Assembly: GCA_964613615.1 (NCBI GenBank)
Contig: CAZTIB010000149.1
Coordinates: 1-45,809, forward strand
Reading direction: 5' to 3'
Length of the DNA stretch: 45,809 nucleotides
From: J054 sp964613615
GTDB lineage: Bacteria; Pseudomonadota; Gammaproteobacteria; Steroidobacterales; GCA-2729495
Position numbers and translations under genes: made by a program. Below, piece after piece: positions 35,118 to 42,498 of the stretch. The notes beneath the pieces were generated by a model. That model saw nothing but the letters and a program-made list of their open reading frames with translations, did no database searches and had not been told where the DNA came from. Position 1 is the first letter of the stretch. Each line of letters begins with the position of its first letter.

Positions 35118-35236
35118 TGAGCGGCGCAATTGAACGGGTGCTGATGTCTGGCGAAACCGTGGCGAAATATGCACTGGATGCCGCGCTCACCGGCGCAAAC
35201 ATCAACAGCGCCGTGAATATGTCTGAACCCGCCTGA
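35117..35236 (+). CDS. Translationally coupled small ORF (39 residues)
   Basis: The ATG overlaps the SDR stop codon (TGATG), the classic arrangement for coupled translation. The peptide starts MSGAIERVLMSGETVAKYAL and continues with a short Ala/Asn-rich helix to a TGA at 35234-35236. The next gene's ATG follows 13 bp later. It has the length of a toxin-like or regulatory micropeptide, but no relatives are known to me. It could also be a chance ORF in the spacer. Confidence 0.4.
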   Translation: MSGAIERVLMSGETVAKYALDAALTGANINSAVNMSEPA

Positions 35237-35249
35237 GCGAAGGAATGGT

Positions 35250-36182
35250 ATGAAGATCCAGCTATACACAATCGAGCGTCCGGTAGCGACGCTGGTCTGC
35301 GCAGTATTGTTATCGGCCTGCGCTGCTGCACCCGAGCCTGGGCCCGGAGAAAGTTTTAGCGACTGTGCCGACTGTCCGGAAATGGTCGTGATCCCCACGG
35401 GCAGTTTCGCGATGGGCTTCGACGGCGGCGAGCCGGAGCGCTACGAGGGCCCGGTGCGCCAGGTAACGATTGCGCGGGCGTTTGCCGCCGGGCGCACGGA
35501 AGTCACGGTGAGCCAGTACCGGGACTTTGTAGATGCATCGGGATACGTCGCTGCCGTTGGTTGTTATGCCTGGGATGGGAAAGTGGCCCGCATGAATGAA
35601 CAGGCCAGCTGGCAGGACCCGGGCTACGGCCGCGAGCTGGCGCCGGACGAACCGGCCGTTTGCCTGGACTGGACCGATGCCAAGGCCTACGTGGACTGGC
35701 TGGCAGCCAAGACCGGGCAGCCCTATCGCCTGCTGAGCGAGGCGGAATGGGAATATGCGGCGGATGCCGGCAGCACGGCGGTTTTTCCGTGGGGTGATGA
35801 TCCGGACGCGGCCTGCGCCCATGCCAATGTCTACGACCTGGATGCGGCCGACGCCATCGATGACTCACCGCTGACGCCGGTGAACTGCCGGGACGGCCAT
35901 GCGGGAATCGCGCCCGTGGGGAGTTACCCGCCCAACAAACTGGGGCTGCAGGACATGGTCGGCAATGTCTGGGAATGGACCCAGGACTGCTACGTCATGC
36001 CTGCCCCGGCAGCGCCACTGGATGGCAGCCCAGTTAGCACCGAGAACTGCGATCGTCGGTCCGTCAAGGGTGGCAGCTGGGTCACCGGAATACAGCGCCA
36101 AAGGCCCACCTTCCGTGGCCGGGATCCGGAAGACCGGGTGAGCCTGGTATTCGGCTTCCGGGTCGCACGCGACCTGGACTGA
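35250..36182 (+). CDS. SUMF1/FGE-fold lipoprotein, copy 1
   Basis: 310 residues. Signal peptide with lipobox LLSAC, so it is a lipoprotein. The mature start contains SDCADCPEMVVIPTGSF, and the SUMF1 (FGE-sulfatase) fold is seen in RTEVTVSQYRDFVDASGYV, PYRLLSEAEWEYAADAG, LGLQDMVGNVWEWTQDCY, KGGSWVTG and the terminal FGFRVARD. The Cys pair of true formylglycine-generating enzymes, normally near the GGS motif, is absent here. So it is unlikely to make formylglycine, and it may act more like PvdO-type or ligand-binding members. It is related to the truncated protein at 45499. AAGGA precedes the start. Confidence 0.85.
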   Translation: MKIQLYTIERPVATLVCAVLLSACAAAPEPGPGESFSDCADCPEMVVIPTGSFAMGFDGGEPERYEGPVRQVTIARAFAAGRTEVTVSQYRDFVDASGYVAAVGCYAWDGKVARMNEQASWQDPGYGRELAPDEPAVCLDWTDAKAYVDWLAAKTGQPYRLLSEAEWEYAADAGSTAVFPWGDDPDAACAHANVYDLDAADAIDDSPLTPVNCRDGHAGIAPVGSYPPNKLGLQDMVGNVWEWTQDCYVMPAPAAPLDGSPVSTENCDRRSVKGGSWVTGIQRQRPTFRGRDPEDRVSLVFGFRVARDLD

Positions 36183-36372
36183 ATATCCGCGTGTCGGCAG
36201 CTCGACAATGTGCCAGTCCAAGTGTCTGCTTTCGGCCATCAGCAGACGTTCTCCAGACGAAATCACCCGGCGCGAGGCCAGGCTTCTCTAACGAATAACT
36301 GTATTGCTGCTACATCATACGCACCGGACTGTGGATCGGTTCAGAAAGAAAATATATGTTTTATTTTTTCAC

Positions 36373-37497
36373 CTAAACCATTTTTGCAGACTGCTTTCTG
36401 TATCGCTTGAGAAGGTGTCGCGTGTCTCTCAACCAAGAACACGTTTGGCAGTCACACACTTGCCGATCGTGGTGTGCATCGTGGTGACCCACAAAACCGA
36501 CGGCAATGTCCAGCGCGTCAATCAGTTCGTCGGCGCACAGACCGGATGCGTCTGCGGACCCACTGGGCGTATTGAGCCACCGGCACTCGATTTCTTTCGA
36601 GCAGTGCCGGCATCTGGGATCCGAATCATCGAAACACCCGCCATGAGGACACGATTGGGGATCGATCCGGGCGGCTGCCACCCAGCGTGGATAGGCAAAC
36701 GACTCGATCAGCCAATGCCTGATCTGTCTGGAGTGATACGCGCTGCTACCCTGAGAACGGGCCCCGATTCGCAACTGCGCATCTTCTTCTCGCTGCCGCC
36801 GCATGACGTAGGCAATGATGTCGTCCTGCTGACCAGAAAAGTCCTGAGATTTTTCTGTGTCGAACCGCAGGCCATACAGTACTGCGCCCTCTGTAAGCCT
36901 CCGATCGGCAATCCGCGCCAAAAGCGTTTGCGTAGCATTGGAGCCGGGAAGGTCAAAAGAAACCTCCACTAGCTCAATGGCTTTGAGCGCCTTATCCGTC
37001 CCAATATCCGTTTCCAGGCCGATGCCGGTGGCAGAGATATCTCTACATCGTGCTACCAGCAGAGCTTGAGAATGGTCAGGCCCTAAAACCCGCAGCCTGA
37101 CTTCGATGAACTCATCTCCGCGAGGCGACGCCCGAGACGCACCGCGCCGATTGAATATCCGGTGCAGTCTCGGATCACCGAGCAGTAGTTCTTGGACGAA
37201 ACGAAAGGCATATCGCCGACTTGTTTCCAGCTCGGTTCGGGCGACGAGTTCGGCGCGCACCTCGATGGGCTTGGCAAGTATTGGTGAAGTGAATAAGAGT
37301 GTTGCGCTCTCCCCCATAGCAAGTGCTGGAGCGACCTCACGGTTAAATAACACGCCGGCCCCGATGCTGCTCACGTCTGCAACCTCACCGCGCACGGGTT
37401 TTCCCGTGGGAGTCTTCAGCTCCACCTCTAGAGCATCATCTGGTTCCGGAACCGTGCGGTAAACAGCACGACGATCTTTAGCAATTTCCAGTGCCAT
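36373..37497 (-). CDS. Tandem PilZ domain protein with Cys-rich C-terminus
   Basis: 374 residues from the ATG at 37497 (GGAG eight bases upstream), with a shorter N-terminus than the 33-residue upstream extension would give. Residues ~5-115 look like a PilZ domain: a RRxxYR-like start (DRRAVYR) and DVSSIGAGV. A second PilZ-like domain has DISATGIGL and a second RRG-rich start. PilZ domains bind c-di-GMP through RxxxR and (D/N)xSxxG. The C-terminal ~100 residues hold nine Cys (CPHGGC, CRHC, ECRW, CDCQTC) and a His-rich HHDAHHD, which could bind zinc or iron. The combination is unusual. Confidence 0.75.
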   Translation of the reverse strand: MALEIAKDRRAVYRTVPEPDDALEVELKTPTGKPVRGEVADVSSIGAGVLFNREVAPALAMGESATLLFTSPILAKPIEVRAELVARTELETSRRYAFRFVQELLLGDPRLHRIFNRRGASRASPRGDEFIEVRLRVLGPDHSQALLVARCRDISATGIGLETDIGTDKALKAIELVEVSFDLPGSNATQTLLARIADRRLTEGAVLYGLRFDTEKSQDFSGQQDDIIAYVMRRQREEDAQLRIGARSQGSSAYHSRQIRHWLIESFAYPRWVAAARIDPQSCPHGGCFDDSDPRCRHCSKEIECRWLNTPSGSADASGLCADELIDALDIAVGFVGHHDAHHDRQVCDCQTCSWLRDTRHLLKRYRKQSAKMV

Positions 37498-37836
37498 CCA
37501 AACAATCTCCGGCAAGAGTCTTATCGCCATTCTGCTGGAGAGGCTGTAGCAACACAGCGCCCTCGGGCGATGCGGAATAGCAATGCGTCGCTTCAATTAT
37601 CGGCCACAATGTGGCCGAACTGTAGGGAGATGTCTGAAGATCTGGGCCGTGCGCTAAGACCTGGGCATGGCGAACGTCCGAAATGGGTCGGAAGCAGACC
37701 TTTAGACTCAGTCTGCGTTTCGGCTGGCCCTGGAACCGCCTGACCGGCAGCTAACGGCCAGAAGCGGACATTCAGCAGGCAAGACCCCCCCCTATCGAGA
37801 CCGTCACCCGGGACATTGTCGAGCCTAGCTGCAGGC
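37498..37836 (+). other. Non-coding stretch between PilZ and histone-like genes
   Basis: 339 bp with no convincing gene. GCGAACGTCCG at 37670-37680 recurs at 39561-39571, followed in both cases by a related (A/C)(A/T)(A/T)TGGGT(C/T)G segment, so it may be a remnant of the same mobile or repeat family. The stretch includes a poly-C run (CCCCCCC at 37787-37793). Promoters of the PilZ gene are probably at its left end. Confidence 0.4.
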
Positions 37837-38337
37837 TTATTTCTTCTTCGCCTTGTTCCTGGCCACTTTTTTCTTCGGCGCCTTCTTTCTGGCTACCTTT
37901 TTCTTGCCCGCAGTCTTGTTCTTAGCAGCTTTTTTCCTGGCAACCTTCTTCTTTGGGGCAACCTTTTTCTTTGCAGCCCTCTTCTTACCGGTTTTCTTTT
38001 TCGCCGCTTTCTTCTTCAGCTTTTTCTTGGGCACAGGCTTTCCGGCTGCCTGCAGCTTAAGCTTTTCAGCATCGCTTGCGGCTTTCGCCACCAGTTTTTC
38101 GGCGTCCCTGATAGCGCGTTGCAGGATCTTTTTTGCATCTTTCGACACTTGTTTGGTCAGCTTTTTGAGAATTTCTACCTCGAGAGAAGCCTGTTTCACC
38201 GCTGCTGTCAGCGTATTCCTCAGCGCGACAATTTCGTTTTTATGATTCGCCGAAATGGCCTCAATATCTTTTATCGCCGAGGCGGCAACCGCCTGCAGAA
38301 TTGTTTTTTCTTTTTCAACGTTATCTGAAGCAGCCAT
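37837..38337 (-). CDS. Histone H1-like Lys/Ala-rich protein
   Basis: 166 residues from the ATG at 38337, preceded by AGGGA. The N-terminal ~100 residues are a helical, charged region (LEVEILKKLTKQVSKDAKKI, RDAEKLVAKAASDAEKL). The C-terminal ~65 residues are repeats of KKK, VARKKA and APKKK, the hallmark of bacterial histone H1-like or AlgP-type proteins that bind DNA or condense the nucleoid. The translation is repetitive and low in complexity, so functional naming is tentative. Confidence 0.75.
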   Translation of the reverse strand: MAASDNVEKEKTILQAVAASAIKDIEAISANHKNEIVALRNTLTAAVKQASLEVEILKKLTKQVSKDAKKILQRAIRDAEKLVAKAASDAEKLKLQAAGKPVPKKKLKKKAAKKKTGKKRAAKKKVAPKKKVARKKAAKNKTAGKKKVARKKAPKKKVARNKAKKK

Positions 38338-38502
38338 AATGATTTCCCTGTTTGTACTCAATAGTCGGCTCGTGACCCAATCTAACGCGTTTGACGACCT
38401 GCCGACAAGCCGGTTCAGGGCGCCTCAAAATGGGGCCTTGGCGTGTCCACGATATTGCGGGAAGTCCAAAATGGTTTTGCCTCGGTTTCACGGACGGTTT
38501 CG

Positions 38503-38625
38503 TTAAGTTCGTAATGTCCGGTCTTCATAGTTGGCCGGGCTGGTATTGCCCAGGTAGCCGTGTCGTCGCTGGCGGTTATAGAAGCGTTCGATGTAGTCAA
38601 AGATATCCGCTCGGGCTTGGTCCCA
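38503..38625 (-). pseudogene. C-terminal fragment of an IS3-family transposase (OrfB)
   Basis: The minus strand reads DIFDYIERFYNRQRRHGYLG followed by NTSPANYED, then a stop at 38503. The IE-FYN--R-H--LG--SP motif is the C-terminal signature of IS3-type integrases of the DDE class. No upstream half of the gene is present: the reading frame stops being transposase-like at about 38625, exactly where the 107-bp inverted-repeat element begins. It is a truncated remnant. Confidence 0.75.
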
Positions 38626-38626
38626 A

Positions 38627-38733
38627 GAATTTGGGGACAGTGACCGTAACTCCAGAATTGGAATTGGGAATTGCGGGACAGTGACCGCAACTAAGGCTGC
38701 AGACGGAGATTTATGGTCACTGTCCCCAAATTC
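38627..38733. repeat. 107-bp inverted-repeat element, copy 1
   Basis: The ends are perfect 19-bp inverted repeats (GAATTTGGGGACAGTGACC at 38627-38645 and its complement at 38715-38733), with internal copies of GGGACAGTGACC. The size and symmetry suggest a miniature inverted-repeat transposable element or a stem-loop repeat. A second copy in the same orientation is at 39445-39554. It abuts a truncated IS3-type transposase. Confidence 0.8.
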
Positions 38734-38844
38734 CGCACCCAAATTCCGCACGCCAACTCACTGAATCCAGCCTGACATTCCGACTCGATACGGCGGCGCG
38801 CCGAGGTAGCCAATCCAGATAGGCCCAGCCAGCGAACAAATAGA

Positions 38845-39069
38845 ATGGTGAAGAACACGCAAATGGGCCGCAGAGGGCTAATCAAGAATGCCCTTGTCCT
38901 GGTCGGAGGAGCCTTCATCCTGGTCGGGATTCTCGGCCTGATCAGCCTCGTGGCTGGGTTTTTACCAGAGTCTTCCGTCGCACTCGGCGGCGAATCCGGG
39001 TTCCGTGTGATCGGCGGTCTCGCGGTGCTAGGTTGTATGATTGGTGCCATAGGCTTTATGGGTGAGTAA
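38845..39069 (+). CDS. Very small membrane protein 1 (74 residues)
   Basis: MVKNTQMGRRGLIKNALVLV starts a short basic region followed by two hydrophobic helices (about 13-41 and 53-71) separated by a short acidic segment. No family is recognised. It is the first of three consecutive tiny genes (74, 58 and 38 residues) packed with 11- and -4-bp spacing. The second Met (MGRRGL) is an alternative start. Confidence 0.55.
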   Translation: MVKNTQMGRRGLIKNALVLVGGAFILVGILGLISLVAGFLPESSVALGGESGFRVIGGLAVLGCMIGAIGFMGE

Positions 39070-39080
39070 AGGAGAACGCA

Positions 39081-39257
39081 GTGTTTCATAAATCTGACTT
39101 GTGTATCTTGCTAGCCGTTGCGATTTCGTTTGCGCTATCGGCGTACCTATGGTTTTCAGGCGAGCGTGAACAAGGAATGTTTACTGCTCTGTGGGTGCCA
39201 TCGATTCTGTGTTTCGGTATCTACTTCCGACTAATGCTGCTCGGGAGAGACAAGTGA
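39081..39257 (+). CDS. Very small membrane protein 2 (58 residues)
   Basis: GTG start with GGAG at 39071-39074. It encodes FHKSDLCILLAVAISFALSA, a charged loop (SGEREQGMFT) and a second helix (LWVPSILCFGIYFRLMLLG), ending RDK. It is hydrophobic throughout except for the loop, so it likely spans the membrane twice. Too short for standard gene finders, but the Shine-Dalgarno and the GTGA overlap with the next gene support it. Confidence 0.6.
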   Translation: MFHKSDLCILLAVAISFALSAYLWFSGEREQGMFTALWVPSILCFGIYFRLMLLGRDK

Positions 39258-39370
39258 GCCCGGACACTCTGGTCATCCTGGCTTTTGGGGCGTGCGTTTT
39301 TGGCCTGATGCTTGTTGGCCTCCTGTTGATGTCTGTGTATGAAAAACCCTTGACGTCTAGGCGCAGTTAA
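39254..39370 (+). CDS. Very small membrane protein 3 (38 residues)
   Basis: The GTG start overlaps the previous stop codon by four bases (GTGA). The peptide SPDTLVILAFGACVFGLMLV continues through one helix and ends EKPLTSRRS. This looks like a single-pass micropeptide translationally coupled to the gene before it. No relatives are known to me. Confidence 0.5.
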   Translation: MSPDTLVILAFGACVFGLMLVGLLLMSVYEKPLTSRRS

Positions 39371-39444
39371 TCGGTCCCATAAATTCGTCGCGGATGCGCG
39401 TTTCCGCGTTGAGTCGTTAGCAGTGCTTTAAACCGTATCTACCC

Positions 39445-39554
39445 GAATTTGGCGACAGTGACCGTAACTCCAGAATTATCTGTGCGCGGAATTGCGGGAC
39501 ACTGGCCGCAACTAAGACTGCAGGCGGAGATTTATGGTCACTGTCCCCAAACTC
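39445..39554. repeat. Inverted-repeat element, copy 2
   Basis: The same element as at 38627, in the same orientation, slightly diverged: GAATTTGGCGACAGTGACC at the left end and GGTCACTGTCCCCAAACTC at the right, with the interior GCGGAATTGCGGGACACTGG related to copy 1. About 710 bp lie between the two copies, and all three tiny membrane-protein genes fall within that space. Confidence 0.78.
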
Positions 39555-39586
39555 CCCTTAGCGAACGTCCGCTTTGGGTTGCCGAT

Positions 39587-39676
39587 TCAACCGGTCGCTG
39601 CAACACATGCGGCAAAACGTTCTGCCGGGGTTTCATACTCTAGCGTCATTCGCTGAGCAAAGTTTTTGGCACCGTT
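39587..39676 (-). pseudogene. Transposase C-terminal fragment (IS30-like, tentative)
   Basis: The minus strand reads MTLEYETPAERFAACVAATG and then a stop at 39587-39589. The LxxxTPAE motif close to the end is seen in IS30-type and some related transposase tails. Upstream of it only ~10 further residues are still plausible (RNGAKNFAQR). No N-terminal part was found, so it is a truncated remnant; the family call is uncertain. GCGAACGTCC lies just beyond its end. Confidence 0.4.
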
Positions 39677-39772
39677 TCGAAAGCCTTGCGGTGCATAGGT
39701 CTCAGCCATTAACTGCCAAAGAACTTCAGCCAGATATGCCTGGCTATGTGACGCGGCGGCGAGCCAAAAAAT

Positions 39773-40225
39773 TCAGCGGGATGGAAACAGCTGCGCGATC
39801 GCGGTGTTGATGCGGTCGTAGGTACCGCAGCGGCAGATGTTGGTCAACCGCTCGCGCACGGCGTCGGGCTCGAGCCCAGGTTCTTCACTGAGGATCGCCG
39901 CCACGGACATGATCATGCCAGGCTGGCAGTAGCCGCACTGGGGTACCTGGGCATCGATCCACGCGGTCTGCACCCGGGCCATGGCGGTCTCGCCGAGACC
40001 CTCGATGGTCACAACGCTGGCGCCGTCGGCCGACTCGACGGGCACACCGCAGGAACGGATTGCGCGGCCGTTCAGGTGCACCGTGCACGCACCGCACAGC
40101 GCATTGCCGCAACCGAACTTGGTGCCCTTCAGTCCCAGCAGGTCGCGCAGCGCCCACAGCAGCGGCATGCCCGGCGTCGCATCCACCGACTGCTCTTCCC
40201 CATTGACCGTCAACTTGATCATCAT
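39773..40225 (-). CDS. iorA: Molybdenum hydroxylase small subunit, [2Fe-2S] (IorA-type)
   Basis: 150 residues from the ATG at 40225, with AGGAAG upstream (40238-40243). A longer frame would start at 40294, inside the operator. The N-terminal plant-type ferredoxin domain has Cys39, 44, 47 and 59 (FGCGNALCGAC..C); the C-terminal four-helix [2Fe-2S] domain has CGYC at 97-100 and CRC at 131-133. It passes electrons from the molybdenum subunit encoded divergently at 40337. Members include isoquinoline 1-oxidoreductase and periplasmic aldehyde oxidoreductases. The exact substrate is unknown. It has no signal peptide of its own, so export with the Tat-targeted large subunit is likely. Confidence 0.9.
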   Translation of the reverse strand: MMIKLTVNGEEQSVDATPGMPLLWALRDLLGLKGTKFGCGNALCGACTVHLNGRAIRSCGVPVESADGASVVTIEGLGETAMARVQTAWIDAQVPQCGYCQPGMIMSVAAILSEEPGLEPDAVRERLTNICRCGTYDRINTAIAQLFPSR

Positions 40226-40278
40226 TGCTGAGCCTTCCTGTCGTCGCTGAAGCCCGCTCACCGCCTGCGGAGCCTGGC

Positions 40279-40294
40279 TTGCACACGAGTGCAA
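40279..40294. promoter_or_regulatory. Operator-like palindrome (site C) between iorA and iorB
   Basis: TTGCACACGAGTGCAA, identical to site A. It lies 53 bp before the iorA start (minus strand) and 42 bp before the iorB start (plus strand). The left arm TTGCAC coincides with a -35-like element for iorB (see the promoter entry), so a bound protein would block RNA polymerase there. This is the best-supported of the four candidate sites. Confidence 0.82.
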
Positions 40295-40307
40295 TGAGCA
40301 TCATAAT
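40279..40307 (+). promoter_or_regulatory. Candidate sigma70 promoter of iorB overlapping the operator
   Basis: TTGCAC (40279-40284) and CATAAT (40302-40307) are separated by exactly 17 bp, a good sigma70 arrangement (4 of 6 or better matches to TTGACA and 5 of 6 to TATAAT). The operator arms overlap the -35 box and the spacer. The iorB ATG is 29 bp downstream of the -10. The promoter is inferred from spacing and not measured. Confidence 0.6.
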
Positions 40308-40336
40308 GACTCAGCCCCAAGCTGTCCAGACGCGCT

Positions 40337-42478
40337 ATGTCCATGAAGCTGAACGATTATTCTGTGACCCGTCGGACCCTGATTGCCGGCGCCGGCGCCA
40401 TCGCCGGCAGCCTGTTGATCGGCTGGCGGGACGGGGAAGCCGGCGCCCATGCCGCCACGGAAAGCACGTTGGCGACCTGGCTGCGCATCGATAGCGACGG
40501 CACCGTTACCGTCTATGTCGCGGCGGCGGAAATGGGCCAGGGTGTGATGACGGCTTTGCCGGCCATGACGGCCGAAGAACTCCGGGTGAACTGGTCGGCC
40601 GTGCGCGCCGAGATGCCACCGTCGCAACCGCAATTCCGCACGATGCGCGGTCGGCGCATCACCGGCAATAGCCAGAGCGTGATGCATTTTTTCAAACGCC
40701 TGCGCGAGGCTGGCGCCGCGGCCCGCGAAATGCTGGTGGCCGCCGCGGCCGAGCAATGGCAGGTGCAGGTCAGCGAATGCAACGCAGAAGGCGGTCGCGT
40801 TAACCATCCGGCCACGGGACGCAGCGCCGGCTACGGCGAACTTGCGGCGGCCGCCGCGAAACTGCCGGTTCCCGACGCACCGCAGCTGAAGTCACCGGCA
40901 GACTGGCAGTTAATCGGCCAGCCGCTGCCCCGCACGGACGTGCCGTCCAAGGTCGATGGCACTGCCGTCTACGGCATCGACGTCACGCTAGACGACATGC
41001 AGACAGCCACGATCACCGCCTGCCCGGCCTTCGGTGGCCGGCTCAAGACCGTCGATTCGCAGCCTGCGCTCGACCAGCCCGGCGTGAGCCAGGTGGTCAA
41101 GCTGGACAATGCAGTGGCCGTCGTCGCCGAGCACTACTGGGCCGCCGCACAAGGCTTGCAGGCCCTGCAACCTGAGTGGGACTTTAGCGAGGCAACGCAG
41201 GAAAACTCTGCGGACATCGAAGCACAACAACTGGCCACGCCAATCGATGCCGGCACGCCCGGCAAGGTCACCGGCGACGTCGACCAGGCTTTCGCCACCG
41301 CTGCCCGCACCATCGAGGCCCAGTACCAGGTGCCGTTCCTCGCCCATCTATGCATGGAGCCGATGAATGCCACCGCGCATGTAGAGGCCGACCGCGTGCG
41401 AATCTGGGCGCCCACGCAAGCGGAATCAGACACGGCTGTTGACGTGGCCAAGGCCCTGGGCGTGCCGCCCGACACCGTCACCGTGTACTCGACCATGATG
41501 GGCGGCGGATTCGGCCGCCGCAGTTACACCGACTTCGCCGTTCAGGCCGCACTGATCGCGAAGGCGGCGGGCAAACCGGCGCAGCTGATCTGGTCGCGGG
41601 AAGAAGACATTCGCCAGGATCACTACCGCGCCGCGATGGGCGGTCGCTACAAGGGCGCGCTGGATGCCGACGGCAAGCTGACCGCGCTGCAGGCCAATGT
41701 GGTCGGGCCGTCACTGATCGAGGATTTCAACCTGCCGCCCAAGCTGGATACGGTGATTCACGTGATGGCCGTCAGTGGCGACGCCTACACCATCCCGAAC
41801 CAGAAGCTCAGCTACGCGCGTCGCGACATCGGCATCCCGCTGGGAATCTGGCGTTCCACACTCCTGAGTGAGAACGGCTTTTTCGTGGAAAGCTTTATTG
41901 ATGAACTGGCCGCCGCCGCCGGCCGTGACCCGCTGGCGTTTCGCCGCGACCTGACCGCCGGCAGTGCCGCGGCCGACAGCACGCTGGACGCGCTGGCGGA
42001 GAGCTTCGATTTCGGCCCGCGCAAAGACAAAGGCCGCGGCTGGGGCCTGGCCATCGCCGCCGGCTGGAACTGCGTGTGCGCCGCAGCGATGGATGTCACC
42101 CTGCACCGAAACAAACGCATCGAGATTCACGACGTAGCCTGCGCGATGCACGCCGGCACAGTCATCAACCCGGCCATTGTTACCAGCCAGGTGCAAGGCG
42201 GGTTTTTGTACGGACTCTGCGCCGCGCTGTGGGGCGATATTGAGATTCAAAACGGCCAGGTCCTGGCCGGTAACTTCGACAGCCAGCCCGTGCTGCGCAT
42301 GAACCAGGCCCCGGCGGTGCGGGTGCAACTCGTCCCCGGTGATGAGCCCCCCGGCGGCGTCGGAGAATTGCCGACGTCCGTTGCCGCCCCTGCCCTGGCC
42401 AACGCCATTGCCGCGGCCGGCGGCGAACGCTTGCGCGAGTTGCCCGTGCAGCGGGCCGGCTACCAGTTGAAAACGTAA
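40337..42478 (+). CDS. iorB: Molybdenum hydroxylase large subunit (IorB-type), Tat-exported
   Basis: 713 residues. The N-terminus contains a Tat signal (SVTRRTLIAGAGAIAGSLLI). The molybdopterin domain shows MGQGVMTALPAMTAEEL, the mid-part GGGFGRRSYTDFAVQAALIA, and the C-terminal GGVGELPTSVAAPALANAIA with the catalytic Glu677 (GxGE), as in xanthine dehydrogenase-family enzymes. It binds molybdopterin cytosine dinucleotide in related proteins and oxidises an organic substrate with water as the oxygen source. There is no FAD subunit, so electrons leave through IorA to a cytochrome. The stop codon is 21 bp before the small protein gene. Confidence 0.92.
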   Translation: MSMKLNDYSVTRRTLIAGAGAIAGSLLIGWRDGEAGAHAATESTLATWLRIDSDGTVTVYVAAAEMGQGVMTALPAMTAEELRVNWSAVRAEMPPSQPQFRTMRGRRITGNSQSVMHFFKRLREAGAAAREMLVAAAAEQWQVQVSECNAEGGRVNHPATGRSAGYGELAAAAAKLPVPDAPQLKSPADWQLIGQPLPRTDVPSKVDGTAVYGIDVTLDDMQTATITACPAFGGRLKTVDSQPALDQPGVSQVVKLDNAVAVVAEHYWAAAQGLQALQPEWDFSEATQENSADIEAQQLATPIDAGTPGKVTGDVDQAFATAARTIEAQYQVPFLAHLCMEPMNATAHVEADRVRIWAPTQAESDTAVDVAKALGVPPDTVTVYSTMMGGGFGRRSYTDFAVQAALIAKAAGKPAQLIWSREEDIRQDHYRAAMGGRYKGALDADGKLTALQANVVGPSLIEDFNLPPKLDTVIHVMAVSGDAYTIPNQKLSYARRDIGIPLGIWRSTLLSENGFFVESFIDELAAAAGRDPLAFRRDLTAGSAAADSTLDALAESFDFGPRKDKGRGWGLAIAAGWNCVCAAAMDVTLHRNKRIEIHDVACAMHAGTVINPAIVTSQVQGGFLYGLCAALWGDIEIQNGQVLAGNFDSQPVLRMNQAPAVRVQLVPGDEPPGGVGELPTSVAAPALANAIAAAGGERLRELPVQRAGYQLKT

Positions 42479-42498
42479 ATGAGCAACGACATCAGACC

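Noticed and set aside
35250..36182. Formylglycine-generating enzyme / sulfatase maturation factor
   Set aside because: The fold is right, but the copper-binding Cys residues near GGSW are absent and no sulfatase gene is in the window.
37837..38060. Repeat array (CRISPR-like) in the Lys-rich gene
   Set aside because: The short AAG-rich repeats are codon repeats of KKK/VARKK in a histone-like protein; no regular repeat-spacer structure and no cas gene.
38415..38690. 91-residue minus-strand frame across the transposase remnant and repeat
   Set aside because: It runs through the inverted-repeat element in a different frame from the recognisable IS3 tail, so it is a chance frame.
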